Positions 20,416 through 32,063 of a stretch of DNA of 58,429 nt are shown in pieces. Origin of the DNA: Pseudomonadota bacterium (GTDB lineage Bacteria > Pseudomonadota > Gammaproteobacteria > UBA5335); contig PKDC01000036.1 in assembly GCA_002862435.1 (NCBI GenBank), forward strand, positions 1 to 58,429, read 5' to 3'. The translations under genes were made by a program, and so were the position numbers. Position 1 is the stretch's first letter; each line of letters starts with the position of its first letter. The notes beneath the pieces were generated by a model. That model saw nothing but the letters and a program-made list of their open reading frames with translations. It did not search any database and was not told where the DNA came from.

Positions 20416-20937
20416 TCACGCGCTCTGGATCGTGAGCTTTTGTTTGCGAACCACTTCGTGCTTGGGCAGGGTGATCTCCAGCAGGCCGTCCTTGCAGCTA
20501 GCCGTGGCCTTATCCACATCCACCGGCACAGGCAGGCTCACGGTGCGGACGAATTCCTGGCTGCTGATCTCCCGGTGATGGAATTCGCCGGTTTCCTCGG
20601 ATTCGGTCCGCTTGTGGCCACGCAGGGTGAGGCCCTGCTCGCTGACGGTCACCTCCAGATCCGCGGCGGTCAGTCCCGGCACCTGGGCCCGCACGACCAC
20701 TTCCGCATCACGGTCGATGACATCCATCGCCGGCAGGGCGAGTTCGGACTGTTTGAACCATTCGTCCCAGCGTGGCCAGTCGCGCGGACTGAGGGACATC
20801 GGGCGATTGAAGAAACGCTCGAACTCCCGTTCCATCTCGCGCAAGGGATGGAACCAGCGAACGCCGGGGTTGGGCGAGCTGGATAAGGCTGGCGTCTGGC
20901 CGGTAGTTGAGACGAGATTTTGCTCGGCTTCGCTCAT
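20416..20937 (-). CDS. Small heat-shock protein, Hsp20/alpha-crystallin family
   Basis: A 173-residue ATP-independent holdase chaperone. The alpha-crystallin domain runs from about residue 70 (PAMDVIDRDAEVVV) through LEVTVSEQGLTLRG to KDGLLEITLPK, and is flanked by a proline-rich N-terminal arm (RWFHPLREMEREFERFF). GGAGGT precedes ATG 20937; 27 upstream codons are discarded. It lies 98 bp before the channel gene on the same strand. No heat-shock promoter was recognised. Confidence 0.94.
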   Translation of the reverse strand: MSEAEQNLVSTTGQTPALSSSPNPGVRWFHPLREMEREFERFFNRPMSLSPRDWPRWDEWFKQSELALPAMDVIDRDAEVVVRAQVPGLTAADLEVTVSEQGLTLRGHKRTESEETGEFHHREISSQEFVRTVSLPVPVDVDKATASCKDGLLEITLPKHEVVRKQKLTIQSA

Positions 20938-21181
20938 TGCGCACCTCCAGTAAAGACGGAATGAAGCATCGGGTTGAACGCGCTCGCCTTGGATTTTAGG
21001 CGGTCGGGAACCCGCCACCGCAATCTGGACCCGTCATTGCCAGATATGTTTGACCTGTTTCAAGAACCCATTGCCGTGACCCAAAACGGTCATGCGGATT
21101 CATCAATCGGTCCAATCCGCTATGCTTGGACCCTTGCAAACGGCTCCAAGGGGGAGCCGGCAATCAGCCAGGGAGGCGACC

Positions 21182-22312
21182 ATGGGACCATTGGAAGGCG
21201 TCAAGGTACTCGAAATTGCCGGGATCGGACCCGGCCCCTTCTGCGGCATGATGCTGGCGGACATGGGGGCGGAGATCCTGCGGGTAGACAAGAAGAATGT
21301 CCCCGGCCTGAGCGGCAAGTTCGACGTGCTGGGCCGTGGCCGGCGTTCGGTGACCGTCGACCTGAAAAAGCCCGAAGGCGTGGACACCGTGCTGCGCCTG
21401 GCGGAACGGGCCGACGTGCTGATGGAAGGCTACCGGCCGGGCGTGATGGAGCGGCTCGGCCTGGGACCGGAGGTGTGCCTGGCGCGCAACCCCAAGCTGG
21501 TCTACGCGCGCATGACCGGCTGGGGCCAGTTCGGTCCCCTGGCCCATGCCGCCGGGCATGACATGAACTACATCGCCATCAGCGGCGCCCTGCACGCCAT
21601 CGGCCGGGCCGGTGAGCGGCCGGTGCCGCCGATCAATCTGGTGGGCGATTTCGGCGGCGGCGGCCTGCTGCAGGCCTACGGCATCGTCTGCGCCCTGCTG
21701 GAACGGCAGCGCTCCGGCAAGGGCCAGGTCATCGACACCGCCATGACCGATGGCGCGGCGTTGCTCATGACCATGATGTATGGCTTCAAGGCAACCGGCA
21801 TGTGGAAGGACAGCCCGGAGAGCAACCTGCTGGACGGCGCCGCGCACTTCTACGACACCTACACCTGCAAGGATGGCCGCCACGTCGCCATTGGCTCGAT
21901 CGAGCCGCAGTTCTATGCCTTGTTGCTGGAAAAAACGGGACTGAAGGATGATCCGGAATTCCGCAACCAGATGAACCAGCGCAAATGGCCGGAGCTCAAG
22001 GCCAAGCTGCAGGCCGTCTTCCTGACCCGGACGCGGGATGAATGGACCGAGATCATGGAGGGCAGCGATGTCTGCTTCGGGCCGGTACTGAGTATGGAGG
22101 AGGCGCCGCGGCATCCCCACAACGTGGCGCGCCAGACCTTCGTCGAGCGCGACGGTGTGGTGCAGCCGGCTCCGGCGCCGCGCTTCAGCCGCACGCCGGG
22201 CGAGCTGCCCACGACGCCGCCCAAGGCGGGCCAGCACAACGACGAGGCGCTGGCTGACTGGGGATTGTCCGCCACGGAAATCGCGCAGCTCAAAAGCCTG
22301 AAGGTTATCTGA
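21182..22312 (+). CDS. Alpha-methylacyl-CoA racemase-like CoA-transferase family III protein
   Basis: Interconverts R and S epimers of 2-methyl-branched acyl-CoA thioesters so that beta-oxidation can use them. In 376 residues the CaiB/BaiF fold signature is present early ([16 protein letters not shown]). The catalytic pair falls at H126 (GHDMNY) and D156 (VGDFGGG), the same numbers as in the characterised Mycobacterium MCR enzyme. IGSIEPQFY is a further racemase-type block. AGGGAGG lies just before ATG 21182. It fits the scattered acyl-CoA metabolism genes in this window. Confidence 0.9.
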   Translation: MGPLEGVKVLEIAGIGPGPFCGMMLADMGAEILRVDKKNVPGLSGKFDVLGRGRRSVTVDLKKPEGVDTVLRLAERADVLMEGYRPGVMERLGLGPEVCLARNPKLVYARMTGWGQFGPLAHAAGHDMNYIAISGALHAIGRAGERPVPPINLVGDFGGGGLLQAYGIVCALLERQRSGKGQVIDTAMTDGAALLMTMMYGFKATGMWKDSPESNLLDGAAHFYDTYTCKDGRHVAIGSIEPQFYALLLEKTGLKDDPEFRNQMNQRKWPELKAKLQAVFLTRTRDEWTEIMEGSDVCFGPVLSMEEAPRHPHNVARQTFVERDGVVQPAPAPRFSRTPGELPTTPPKAGQHNDEALADWGLSATEIAQLKSLKVI

Positions 22313-22324
22313 GGCTTGAATCTG

Positions 22325-22356
22325 CCCCGCGCGGCGGCGCGTACCGCCGTGCGGGG
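22325..22356. terminator. Bidirectional hairpin between racemase and arsC genes
   Basis: CCCCGCGCGGCGG pairs with CCGCCGTGCGGGG across a six-base loop with a single G-U position. It separates two converging genes, so it probably ends both transcripts. There is no T-run on either side. Confidence 0.5.
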
Positions 22357-22367
22357 AAGGGACCAGA

Positions 22368-22868
22368 TCAGGCGTCGTTGCGGCCGATGTCATCCAGGCG
22401 GCGCTTGAGCGCCATGCGATCCAGCGACGCCAGCGGCAGGTTGACGAAGATCCCGATGCGCCGTTCCAGGTGCCGCAAGGTGTCGGCAAACGCCAGGTGT
22501 TTTTCCATCTCCGTGCCCTCGACAGCGGCCGGATCCGGCAATCCCCAATGGGCGCTCATGGGCTGACCCGGCCAGATGGGACAGACCTCGCTCGCGGCCC
22601 GATCGCAGACCGTAAAGACGAAATCCAGCGGCGGAGCGCCGGGAATGGCAAATTCATCCCAGCTTTTCGAGCGCAGTTCCGCGATGGGGTAGTTCTGCCG
22701 GCGCAGCAGTTCCAGGGCCAGCGGATGAACCGCGCCCTTGGGGAAGCTGCCGGCGCTGTAGCCACGAAACCGTCCATTGCCCAGCCGGTTGAGCACAGCC
22801 TCGGCCAGGATGCTGCGGGCGGAGTTGCCGGTGCACAGAAACAGGACGTTATAGGGTCGCTCGGACAT
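22368..22868 (-). CDS. arsC: Arsenate reductase, low-molecular-weight phosphatase type
   Basis: Reduces arsenate to arsenite in the cytoplasm. The 166 residues open with the phosphate-binding loop LCTGNSARS, holding nucleophile C12, and continue with two more redox cysteines in VCDRAASEVCP (C88, C96). This is the thioredoxin- or mycothiol-coupled family related to tyrosine phosphatases, not the glutaredoxin type. ATG 22868 has GGAGAG seven bases upstream. It follows arsR in one operon. No arsenite efflux gene (arsB or acr3) is adjacent. Confidence 0.93.
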   Translation of the reverse strand: MSERPYNVLFLCTGNSARSILAEAVLNRLGNGRFRGYSAGSFPKGAVHPLALELLRRQNYPIAELRSKSWDEFAIPGAPPLDFVFTVCDRAASEVCPIWPGQPMSAHWGLPDPAAVEGTEMEKHLAFADTLRHLERRIGIFVNLPLASLDRMALKRRLDDIGRNDA

Positions 22869-22902
22869 GAGAGGTCTCTCCATCAAAAAGGGCCGGAAAA
22901 GG

Positions 22903-22930
22903 GCGGGCCAATGGGCACGCGGTGGCCCGC
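22903..22930 (-). other. Hairpin between arsR and arsC
   Basis: Exact 8-bp arms GCGGGCCA and TGGCCCGC enclose 12 bases, directly after the arsR stop and ahead of the arsC ribosome site. A pyrimidine-rich stretch with four Ts follows on the minus strand. It could reduce read-through from arsR into arsC or protect the message. Confidence 0.4.
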
Positions 22931-22931
22931 A

Positions 22932-23264
22932 TCAACAGGCGCAGCGCAAAGTCTCCATCAAGGGCGCGCAGATGCTGGCATCGCCCTGGCAGCAATCCTC
23001 CAGCAAATAGGCCAGAAGGGCCTGCATGGCGGCATGATCGGCGCGGTAGCGAATCACCCGCCCTTCGCGCGTGTTCACCACCAGATGGGCCTGATGCAGA
23101 ATGCGCAAATGGGCGGACAGGGTGTTCTGCAACACCCCCAGCCTCAGGGCGATGTCACCGGCCGGCAACCCCTCGGGTCCCTGCTGGATCAGCAGCCGGA
23201 AGATGCCGAGGCGAGTGACATGGGCCAGCGCCGCGAGGGCCTGGAGCGCGTCGGGTTCGTTCAT
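22932..23264 (-). CDS. arsR: ArsR-family arsenite-responsive repressor
   Basis: A 110-residue winged-helix repressor (LAHVTRLGIFRLL, then recognition region LGVLQNTLSAHLRIL, then wing VVNTREGRVIRY). Metal-sensing cysteines are not in the usual helix-3 position but near the C-terminus: DCCQGDASIC (C91, C92, C99) and RCAC (C108, C110). That layout resembles the Acidithiobacillus type, in which a C-terminal cysteine triad binds arsenite. A perfect palindrome sits 7 bp upstream of its start. It probably represses itself and arsC. Confidence 0.92.
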   Translation of the reverse strand: MNEPDALQALAALAHVTRLGIFRLLIQQGPEGLPAGDIALRLGVLQNTLSAHLRILHQAHLVVNTREGRVIRYRADHAAMQALLAYLLEDCCQGDASICAPLMETLRCAC

Positions 23265-23270
23265 GAATTT

Positions 23271-23286
23271 ATAATTCCAGAATTAT
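23271..23286. promoter_or_regulatory. Probable ArsR operator
   Basis: ATAATTCCAGAATTAT is a perfect dyad with 7-bp arms and a CA centre, placed immediately before the arsR start. Its AT-rich palindromic form and overlap with the promoter area are typical of ArsR/SmtB operators. Occupancy would block arsR-arsC transcription until arsenite binds. Confidence 0.65.
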
Positions 23287-23478
23287 GGAAATATCGCAAC
23301 CGGGGTGTTTCGATGCGGCGCGCTTCATCAACGCGAAGCCCTGCTGGCGGCAGGACCACGGCCCGGCGGCGGCCTGGACAGCCATTGCGAAGCCCGAGCG
23401 GCGGCCCATGCGATGATTTGCGGATGGGCGATCCGGATCGCTGTCGGGCGCTGGCAACGCCTCACCGTCTGACGGAAT

Positions 23479-24846
23479 TTACAGCCCCCCTGTTTTCAGC
23501 AGCAACCCCAGCACGGCGCAGCCGGCAATCACCTCGATCACGCTGCGCTTGAAGTGAAACAGGGCTATCGCGGCGACCAGCGCGATGAGGGCAGAACGCC
23601 ACTCAAAAGAGCCGGAAAAGCCCTGTGGCCACAGCACGTGGTAGCCGAAGAACAGCGCCAGATTGAGGATGACCCCCACCACGGCGGCGGTGATCGCAGT
23701 CAGCGGCGCGGTGAACTTGATGTCGCCGTGGGTGGATTCCACCAGCGGGCCGCCGGCGAGGATGAACAGGAATGACGGCAGGAAGGTGAACCAGGTCACC
23801 AGCACGGCGGCGAGCGCGCCGGCGAGGAAGTGTGATTCCGGCCCGAGCAAGGCATTCGCGTAACCACCGACAAAGCCGACGAACGCGACCACCATGATCA
23901 GCGGGCCCGGCGTGGTTTCGCCCAGCGCGAGGCCGTCGATCATCTGTGCCGGCGTCAGCCAGCCGTAATGGCCGACCGCGCCCTGATACACATAGGGCAG
24001 CACCGCATAGGCGCCGCCAAAGGTCAGCAGCGCGGCCTTGGTGAAGAACCAGCCCATTTGCGTCAGGGTGTGATGCCAGCCATAGGTGGCCGTCAACAGC
24101 CCCATGGGTACGACCCATAGCAGCGCGCCCACCGCGACCACCTTGAGCAATCCCGTCCAGCGGAAGCGGGCATGCGCGGGCGTTGGGGTGTCATCGTCGA
24201 TCAGCGCAGGCCCAAAGGATCTGGCCGTGCCGGCATGGCTGCCGCCACCGGTCGTGAATCGGTCCGGTGCGATGCGGCCGCCGAGGGTACCGATCAATGC
24301 GGCCCCCAACACGATGAGCGGGAATGGCAGCTTGAAGACAAAGATCGCCACGAATGAAGCCGCTGCAATCGCCCACAGCGCCGGGTTCTTCAGCGCCCGT
24401 GAACCGATGCGGTGGGTGGCCTGCACCACAATGGCAGTTACGGCGGGCTTGATGCCGTAAAACAAACCCGCCACCAGCGGCATGTCCCCGAAGGCGATGT
24501 AGAGCCACGACAGCAGGATCAGGATCAGCAGCGAGGGCAGCACGAACAGCGTCCCCGCGACGATGCCGCCCCAGGTGCGGTGCATCAGCCAACCCAGGTA
24601 GATCGCCAGTTGTTGTGCTTCCGGGCCGGGCAAGAGCATGCAGTAGTTGAGTGCGTGCAGGAAACGCCGCTCGGAAATCCAGCGCCGCCGCTCCACCAAT
24701 TCCTGGTGCAGGATGGCAATCTGCCCCGCCGGGCCGCCAAAGCTGATGAAGCCGAGCTTGAGCCAGAACGCAAAGGCCTTCCAGAAGCCAAGCTGTGGCG
24801 GCGGGGAAGTGGCGCGCTCGCTGGCGGTCGCGTCAGGCGGGATCAT
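23479..24846 (-). CDS. chrA: Chromate transporter ChrA (CHR family, long form)
   Basis: A 455-residue inner-membrane antiporter that expels chromate. It has two homologous halves with the CHR signatures: [20 protein letters not shown] and [16 protein letters not shown] in the first, [12 protein letters not shown] and [15 protein letters not shown] in the second. About 10-12 membrane segments are visible. ATG 24846 has GGAG 10 bases upstream; a GTG seven codons earlier is also possible. It lies beside the arsenate genes as a small metal-oxyanion resistance patch, but 214 bp separates it from arsR. Confidence 0.93.
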   Translation of the reverse strand: MIPPDATASERATSPPPQLGFWKAFAFWLKLGFISFGGPAGQIAILHQELVERRRWISERRFLHALNYCMLLPGPEAQQLAIYLGWLMHRTWGGIVAGTLFVLPSLLILILLSWLYIAFGDMPLVAGLFYGIKPAVTAIVVQATHRIGSRALKNPALWAIAAASFVAIFVFKLPFPLIVLGAALIGTLGGRIAPDRFTTGGGSHAGTARSFGPALIDDDTPTPAHARFRWTGLLKVVAVGALLWVVPMGLLTATYGWHHTLTQMGWFFTKAALLTFGGAYAVLPYVYQGAVGHYGWLTPAQMIDGLALGETTPGPLIMVVAFVGFVGGYANALLGPESHFLAGALAAVLVTWFTFLPSFLFILAGGPLVESTHGDIKFTAPLTAITAAVVGVILNLALFFGYHVLWPQGFSGSFEWRSALIALVAAIALFHFKRSVIEVIAGCAVLGLLLKTGGL

Positions 24847-24953
24847 GGGATCGATGCTCCGGGTCACAGCGGATGCGGCTGTCGGAACAGTCTATGTGAA
24901 AGGGGGATTCAGCGCCCAGCAAGCGGGTCGGTCAGCGGCACAGGGGGATCACG

Positions 24954-24989
24954 CAAAAAAGCGGGGAGGCTGTCATCAGCCTCCCCGCT
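24954..24989 (-). terminator. Intrinsic terminator of the secreted-protein gene
   Basis: Read on the minus strand, a perfect 13-bp stem (AGCGGGGAGGCTG with its complement) closes a four-base loop and is followed by seven Ts. It is a textbook rho-independent terminator, 18 bp past the stop of the small secreted protein, and insulates it from chrA. Confidence 0.92.
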
Positions 24990-25007
24990 TGCGTCAAATG
25001 ATGACGA

Positions 25008-25403
25008 TTACGGCGTGGTGGCAATCACGCCGCGCCACCGGGTCGCACGGTATTGCTCGGACTCAGCCAGCAGGCGGAAACCACCGGCCTTGTAGGTCAG
25101 GACCGGACCACCGGTCGCTTCCAGTCGGCTGGCCACGCCATTGTTGAAGTTGGCCTTGGTGTCCAGCACATCGGCGCGTGCTTCCGTGGCGACGTCAACG
25201 CCGGTGAGCGCCAGCGCAATATTGGCATCCACGACAGCGCCGGCGGCCTGGCCCAATTGGCTGGCGTACAGGGGCAGCTTCCCGTAGAGCACGCCTTGGC
25301 CGTTGACGGATTGGAGTTCCACATTGGTCATTGGGGACAGTTGCGCCTGCACGGCGAAGGGCAGAGCCAGGGACAGGGTGGCGAGCTTCAATACGTTCTT
25401 CAT
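25008..25403 (-). CDS. Small secreted protein with LSPMTNVELQSVNGQG motif
   Basis: A 131-residue protein with a signal peptide (KLATLSLALPFAVQA) and AGGAG before its ATG. The mature start LSPMTNVELQSVNGQG matches a short pattern (M-x3-EL-x2-V-x-GQ) at the N-terminus of many small exported proteobacterial proteins, some annotated as DUF6160-like. The rest is alanine-rich and likely beta or filament forming. It is a single-gene unit with its own terminator. Function is unknown. Confidence 0.75.
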   Translation of the reverse strand: MKNVLKLATLSLALPFAVQAQLSPMTNVELQSVNGQGVLYGKLPLYASQLGQAAGAVVDANIALALTGVDVATEARADVLDTKANFNNGVASRLEATGGPVLTYKAGGFRLLAESEQYRATRWRGVIATTP

Positions 25404-25749
25404 GCTTGATCTCCTGATAAATATCGCTTGGATGGCATTTGTGTCGCCATTTGGCGTCAAAAGCAATCTTTCACTTTAGGATGCGGTGGCCGTTTTGTGG
25501 CCACGGAACCGATTATGAGCCAATGTGCTGGTTTTGCAATGCGTCTCAAAAAGGAGACATTTTTTATTTTAACTAATTGAAAAATAATTACTATTTCTGT
25601 AATTGTGAATTATTTAATGAGCTATTAATAAATAATTCACGAAATACTTTTTGGCTATCGTGGTTTCGGCCCATCCCGATTCGGGTTCGCCGTTCCGGGT
25701 GGCGTGATGGAGCTGCGGGCGCGGGCCGGTCCTGCTAACATGCGCCGCC
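25404..25749. other. AT-rich intergenic region upstream of queA with a 12-bp inverted repeat
   Basis: Between two divergent genes. Roughly 25556-25650 is strikingly AT-rich compared with its surroundings. It contains GTGAATTATTTA (25605-25616) and its exact complement TAAATAATTCAC (25629-25640) around 12 bases. It could act as a paired promoter region or a protein binding site. No open frame of interest is present. Confidence 0.6.
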
Positions 25750-27908
<2,159 letters not shown>

Positions 27909-27962
27909 TGGCCGCCGATTCGGGGGCCCCCGTGGCCATTGCACAGACAGGAACACAGGATC

Positions 27963-28292
27963 ATGAGCTTTTTCATTGCCGACGCATGGGCCCAGCAGGC
28001 CCCCCAGGAACCGAGCCTCTGGTTGAATCTGTTGCCGCTGGTGGCGCTGTTCGTGGTGTTCTATTTCGTCCTGATCCGGCCCCAAACCCAGCGGGCCAAG
28101 AAGCACCGGGAGATGTTGGGGACCCTCAGTCGGGGCGATGAGATCCTGACCACGGGCGGTCTGGCCGGCCGCATCGTGGAACTGGGAGAAAGCTTCGTGG
28201 ATCTCGAAATCGCCGACAAGGTGGTCATCAAGGTGCAGAAGCAAGCGCTCGGGGCGTTGTTGCCCAAGGGCACACTCAAAAAGAAATCCTGA
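27963..28292 (+). CDS. yajC: YajC, Sec translocon accessory subunit
   Basis: A 109-residue single-span membrane protein that joins SecD and SecF in the holotranslocon. The span is LLPLVALFVVFYFVLIRP, followed by the basic PQTQRAKKHREM stretch and a small cytoplasmic domain with GDEILTTGGLAGRI. ATG 27963 is chosen over one eight codons upstream because the N-terminal SFFIADAWAQ block is the family start. Confidence 0.96.
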   Translation: MSFFIADAWAQQAPQEPSLWLNLLPLVALFVVFYFVLIRPQTQRAKKHREMLGTLSRGDEILTTGGLAGRIVELGESFVDLEIADKVVIKVQKQALGALLPKGTLKKKS

Positions 28293-28318
28293 TCACGGCC
28301 GGCGAGGGTAATGCGTCG

Positions 28319-30169
28319 ATGAATCGCTATTCCGGGTGGAAGAACGCACTGATCCTGCTGGTGCTGCTGATTTCCTGTCTCTATGCGCTGCCCAATCTGT
28401 TCGGCGAGGATCCGTCCATCCAGATCACTGGCGCCCGCAATGCGCCGGTTGCGGCCGAAACCGTGGACACCATCAAACGGGTGCTACAGGACAATCAACT
28501 GCTGCCCCGAGCCATCGAGGCGCAGGACGGGCGCGTCCTGGTGCGTTATCTGGACAGCGAAACCCAGTTGGTCGCCCGCCAGAAACTGGCCGAGGCGCTG
28601 GGCGGTGATTATGTTCTGGCCCTCAACCTTGCGCCGCGTACGCCCGCCTGGCTGTTGGCCATTGGCGCCCGTCCCATGAATCTGGGGTTGGATTTGCGCG
28701 GCGGAGTGCATTTCCTGCTCGAAGTCGACATGAAGGCGGCAGTTGCCCAGCGCCTGGAGCGCTACGAGACCGATCTGCGCCGGGGTTTGCGCGAAATGGG
28801 GGTGCGCTACGCCGGAATCGAACGGCGCGGGGACATCCTGACGATCGTGTTGCGGGATGCCGCCGATCGCCCGGCAGCTCTTGAGGGGCTGCGTAAGACC
28901 TATCCGGAGCTGTTGGTGGAATCCCCCGAGGGTCGTCCCGACGCCTTGGTGCTGCGGCTGAGCGAGGCCGATCAGGAACAGTTGCGCAGTTTCGCGCTGC
29001 AGCAAAACCTCAACACCCTGCGCAATCGCATCAATGAGCTGGGGGTGGCGGAGCCGGTGGTCCAGCAACAGGGTAGGGATCGCATCGTCGTGCAGCTGCC
29101 CGGGGTCCAGGATACGGCGCGGGCCAAGGAAATCCTGGGCGCCACCGCAACCTTGGAATTCCGCCTGGTCGATATGGACGCCGATGCGGCCCAGGCTGCC
29201 CGGACCGGCCAGGTGCCGGTGGGGGACAAACTCTACAAGCACCGTGAGGGTTTCCCGGTCCTGCTCAAGCGCGAACTGATCGTGACCGGCGATCAGCTGG
29301 TGGATGCCTCGTCCGGCTTTGATGGGCAGTCCGGCGGTCCGAGCGTCAATGTGACCCTGGACAGCCGTGGCGCGACCCGGATGGGGGACACCACCCGCCA
29401 GAACCTGGGTCGCCAGATGGCGGTCGTCTTTGTCGAAAATCGCAGCGACTTGCGCATCGAGAATGGCCAGACCGTGCGGGTGCGTCGCACCGTGGAAGAG
29501 GTGGTCAGCATCGCCACCATCCAGGGAATTTTCAGCAAGCGCTTCCAGATCACCGGCCTGGCCCCGCAGGAGGCGCGCGACCTGGCGCTGTTGCTGCGCT
29601 CCGGCGCCCTCGCCGCGCCGGTGGACATCATCGAGGAACGCACGGTCGGCCCCAGTCTGGGCCAGCAAAATATCGAACAAGGTTGGGATGCCGCGCTGCT
29701 GGGGTTTTTCCTGGTGGTGCTGGTGGTCGGCGTCTATTACAAGGTGTTTGGACTGATTGCCAACCTTGCCCTGCTGTTCAACGTGATCATTCTGGTGGCG
29801 CTCATGTCGATTCTGCAGGCCACCCTGACCCTGCCCGGCATCGCCGGGATCGTGTTGACGGTGGGCATGGCGGTGGACGCCAACGTGCTGATTTTCGAGC
29901 GGATACGCGAGGAGCTGCGCAACGGCAGTACGCCGCAGGCGGCGATCTATTCCGGCTATGAAAAGGCCTTTTCCACCATCGCCGACTCCAACATCACCAC
30001 CATCATTGCCGCCGCGCTGTTGTTCGGGATGGGATCCGGTCCGGTGCGCGGCTTTGCGGTCACGCTGATCCTGGGCATCCTGGCGTCCATGTTTACTGCC
30101 ATCACCGGAACGCGGGCCCTGGTCAACCTGATCTATGGCAACCGTCGCGTCACCCAGCTGTCCATCTAG
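28319..30169 (+). CDS. secD: SecD, protein translocase subunit
   Basis: A 616-residue inner-membrane protein that with SecF uses proton motive force to pull exported proteins into the periplasm. It has one N-terminal span, the LGLDLRGGVHFLLEVD motif, a large periplasmic P1 domain, and five C-terminal spans with GMAVDANVLIFERIREELRNG. Length and topology are normal for gammaproteobacteria. It is separated from secF by 11 bp. Confidence 0.97.
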   Translation: MNRYSGWKNALILLVLLISCLYALPNLFGEDPSIQITGARNAPVAAETVDTIKRVLQDNQLLPRAIEAQDGRVLVRYLDSETQLVARQKLAEALGGDYVLALNLAPRTPAWLLAIGARPMNLGLDLRGGVHFLLEVDMKAAVAQRLERYETDLRRGLREMGVRYAGIERRGDILTIVLRDAADRPAALEGLRKTYPELLVESPEGRPDALVLRLSEADQEQLRSFALQQNLNTLRNRINELGVAEPVVQQQGRDRIVVQLPGVQDTARAKEILGATATLEFRLVDMDADAAQAARTGQVPVGDKLYKHREGFPVLLKRELIVTGDQLVDASSGFDGQSGGPSVNVTLDSRGATRMGDTTRQNLGRQMAVVFVENRSDLRIENGQTVRVRRTVEEVVSIATIQGIFSKRFQITGLAPQEARDLALLLRSGALAAPVDIIEERTVGPSLGQQNIEQGWDAALLGFFLVVLVVGVYYKVFGLIANLALLFNVIILVALMSILQATLTLPGIAGIVLTVGMAVDANVLIFERIREELRNGSTPQAAIYSGYEKAFSTIADSNITTIIAAALLFGMGSGPVRGFAVTLILGILASMFTAITGTRALVNLIYGNRRVTQLSI

Positions 30170-30180
30170 GAGCGCGTTAC

Positions 30181-31110
30181 ATGGAGCTGTTTCCTCACAA
30201 TTCCAAAGTCGACTTCATGGGCCAGCGCTATGTCTGGTTCGCCATCTCGGGGCTGCTGATCCTGTTGTCCGTTGTGGGACTGGCCGTGCGGGGAATCAAT
30301 TTCGGCATCGATTTCACCGGCGGCATGGTAATGGAAGTGCGCTATCCGGAGGCGGTCAATCTGGAAACCGTGCGCGAGCAACTGGCGGCCGGGGGCTTTG
30401 ACGATGCCCAGGCCCAGCGTTTCGGGGCGGATCGGGACGTGCTGGTGCGGCTGCCGCCGCAGGCGGGGGTCGAAGCCAAGCAATTGGGCGATCGGGTCCT
30501 GACGGTTCTCGCCACCCATGATCCGGGCGTCCAGCTCCTGCGGGTGGAATACGTGGGCCCCCAGGTGGGCGAGGAGCTTGCGAACCAGGGCGGATTGGCG
30601 CTGTTGATCGCCATCACGGGGATACTCTTGTACGTGGGCCTGCGGTTTGAATTCCGCCTGGCCTCCGGCGCCATCATCGCCCTGATCCACGATGTGATCA
30701 TTACCATCGGGGTGATTTCCTGGACCCAGGTCAGTTTTGACTTGAGCGTACTGGCTGCTGTTCTGGGGATTATCGGCTACTCGATCAACGACTCCATCGT
30801 GATTTTCGACCGCATCCGGGAGAATTTCATCAAACTGCGCCGCCTGACGCCGATCGAGGTGATCAACATCTCGGTCAACCAGACCCTGTCACGCACCATC
30901 ATGACCAATCTGACGGTCTTTCTGGTCTTGATCGCGCTGCTGGTGCTGGGTGGCGACACCTTGCGGCCGTTCTCCATCGCCATGGTGGTGGGCTCTATCG
31001 TGGGCACCTATTCCACCATCTATGTGGCCAGCAGCCTGGCCCTGCAGATGGGCGTGCGCCGGGAGCATCTGTTGCCCGTGGTACGCGAGGGGCCCAAGGA
31101 TCAGATCTAA
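30181..31110 (+). CDS. secF: SecF, protein translocase subunit
   Basis: The 309-residue partner of SecD, of the same RND-like superfamily. It shows the first span near the N-terminus, then GINFGIDFTGGMVMEVRY, and the C-terminal spans with GYSINDSIVIFDRIRENF and QTLSRTIMTNLTVFLV. It is the last gene of the queuosine/Sec operon and converges on suhB. Confidence 0.97.
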   Translation: MELFPHNSKVDFMGQRYVWFAISGLLILLSVVGLAVRGINFGIDFTGGMVMEVRYPEAVNLETVREQLAAGGFDDAQAQRFGADRDVLVRLPPQAGVEAKQLGDRVLTVLATHDPGVQLLRVEYVGPQVGEELANQGGLALLIAITGILLYVGLRFEFRLASGAIIALIHDVIITIGVISWTQVSFDLSVLAAVLGIIGYSINDSIVIFDRIRENFIKLRRLTPIEVINISVNQTLSRTIMTNLTVFLVLIALLVLGGDTLRPFSIAMVVGSIVGTYSTIYVASSLALQMGVRREHLLPVVREGPKDQI

Positions 31111-31117
31111 GGCCACG

Positions 31118-31142
31118 GTGCCCCCGGCCGAGCCCGGGGCAC
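31118..31142. terminator. Bidirectional hairpin between secF and suhB
   Basis: GTGCCCC and GGGGCAC form an exact 7-bp stem around an 11-base loop, placed in the 37 bp between two converging genes. There is no clear T-run. Probably the shared transcript end. Confidence 0.5.
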
Positions 31143-31147
31143 AGGCT

Positions 31148-31954
31148 TTAGCTGCGCGCCATCAGGCTAGGGGTCAGGTGGGGCTGGATGTCCCGCACCA
31201 GGGCGGCAAACAGTCGCGGATTGCCGCAGACCAGATTGCCCGAGTCCATGAACCCATCGGGTTCCCCCGACAGGTTCCCCACGATGCCGCCGGCCTCCTG
31301 AACCAGGACCACGCCAGCGGCGATATCCCAGGGCTTCAGCCCCAGTTCCCAATAGCCGTCCAGCCGTCCGCTGGCGACATAGGCGAGGTCCAGCGCAGCC
31401 GACCCGGCGCGCCGGATGCCAGCGGCCTTGCTGGCAATAGCCTGCAGCATGCCGTAATAGGCCGGGGCATGGGTAAAGTCTCGAAACGGCAAGCCGGTGC
31501 CGATCAGCGTACCCTCCAGGCTGCGGGCGGGTGTCACCCGGATGCGCCGGTCATTCAGGAACGCGCCCACTCCTCGGGAAGCGGTGTAAATCTCCCCGCG
31601 CACCGGGTCATGGATGACGCCGTGCTCCAGCCGGCCCCGCACCTCGATACCGATGGACACCGCGTAGTGGGGCAGGCCATGAATGAAGTTGGTGGTGCCG
31701 TCCAGCGGATCGACAATCCAGGTCACTTCGTTGTCGCCGATCTGTCCGCCTTCCTCGCCGAGGATGGCATGATCCGGATAGGCCTTGTGGATGATCTGGA
31801 TGATTTCCTGTTCCGCTTGGCGGTCGACTTCGGTGACGAAATCGTTGCGTTGCTTGGTGTCTATGGTCAGGCTATCGCGCTGATTGGAGGCGCGGATGAT
31901 GACGTCGCCCGCCCGGCGGGCCGCCCGCACGGCGATGGTGAGCAGAGGATGCAT
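31148..31954 (-). CDS. suhB: SuhB-type inositol-1-monophosphatase
   Basis: A 268-residue Mg-dependent phosphatase. In gammaproteobacteria SuhB also joins the NusA antitermination complex on rRNA operons. Metal ligands are in LGEEGG (E67, E68) and VDPLDGTTNF (D82, D85), with the later GLKPWDIAAGVVLVQEAGG block. Length is typical. It is transcribed alone from the minus strand. Confidence 0.95.
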   Translation of the reverse strand: MHPLLTIAVRAARRAGDVIIRASNQRDSLTIDTKQRNDFVTEVDRQAEQEIIQIIHKAYPDHAILGEEGGQIGDNEVTWIVDPLDGTTNFIHGLPHYAVSIGIEVRGRLEHGVIHDPVRGEIYTASRGVGAFLNDRRIRVTPARSLEGTLIGTGLPFRDFTHAPAYYGMLQAIASKAAGIRRAGSAALDLAYVASGRLDGYWELGLKPWDIAAGVVLVQEAGGIVGNLSGEPDGFMDSGNLVCGNPRLFAALVRDIQPHLTPSLMARS

Positions 31955-32063
31955 GGCCAGGTCCGCCTGTCGTGATCTGTGGAAAGAGCGTGCCGGCGCC
32001 AGTGGCCGGGGGCGGGGAGCATAACAAACCGCGCCGCCTCAGGCCACGGGAACGTCCTGAAGT

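Noticed and set aside
23285..23416. A 43-codon frame divergent from arsR (MEISQPGCFDAARFINAKPC...)
   Set aside because: Its ATG overlaps the operator palindrome, it has no ribosome site, and I recognise no family. It could be a fragment of a lost ars gene, but this cannot be supported.
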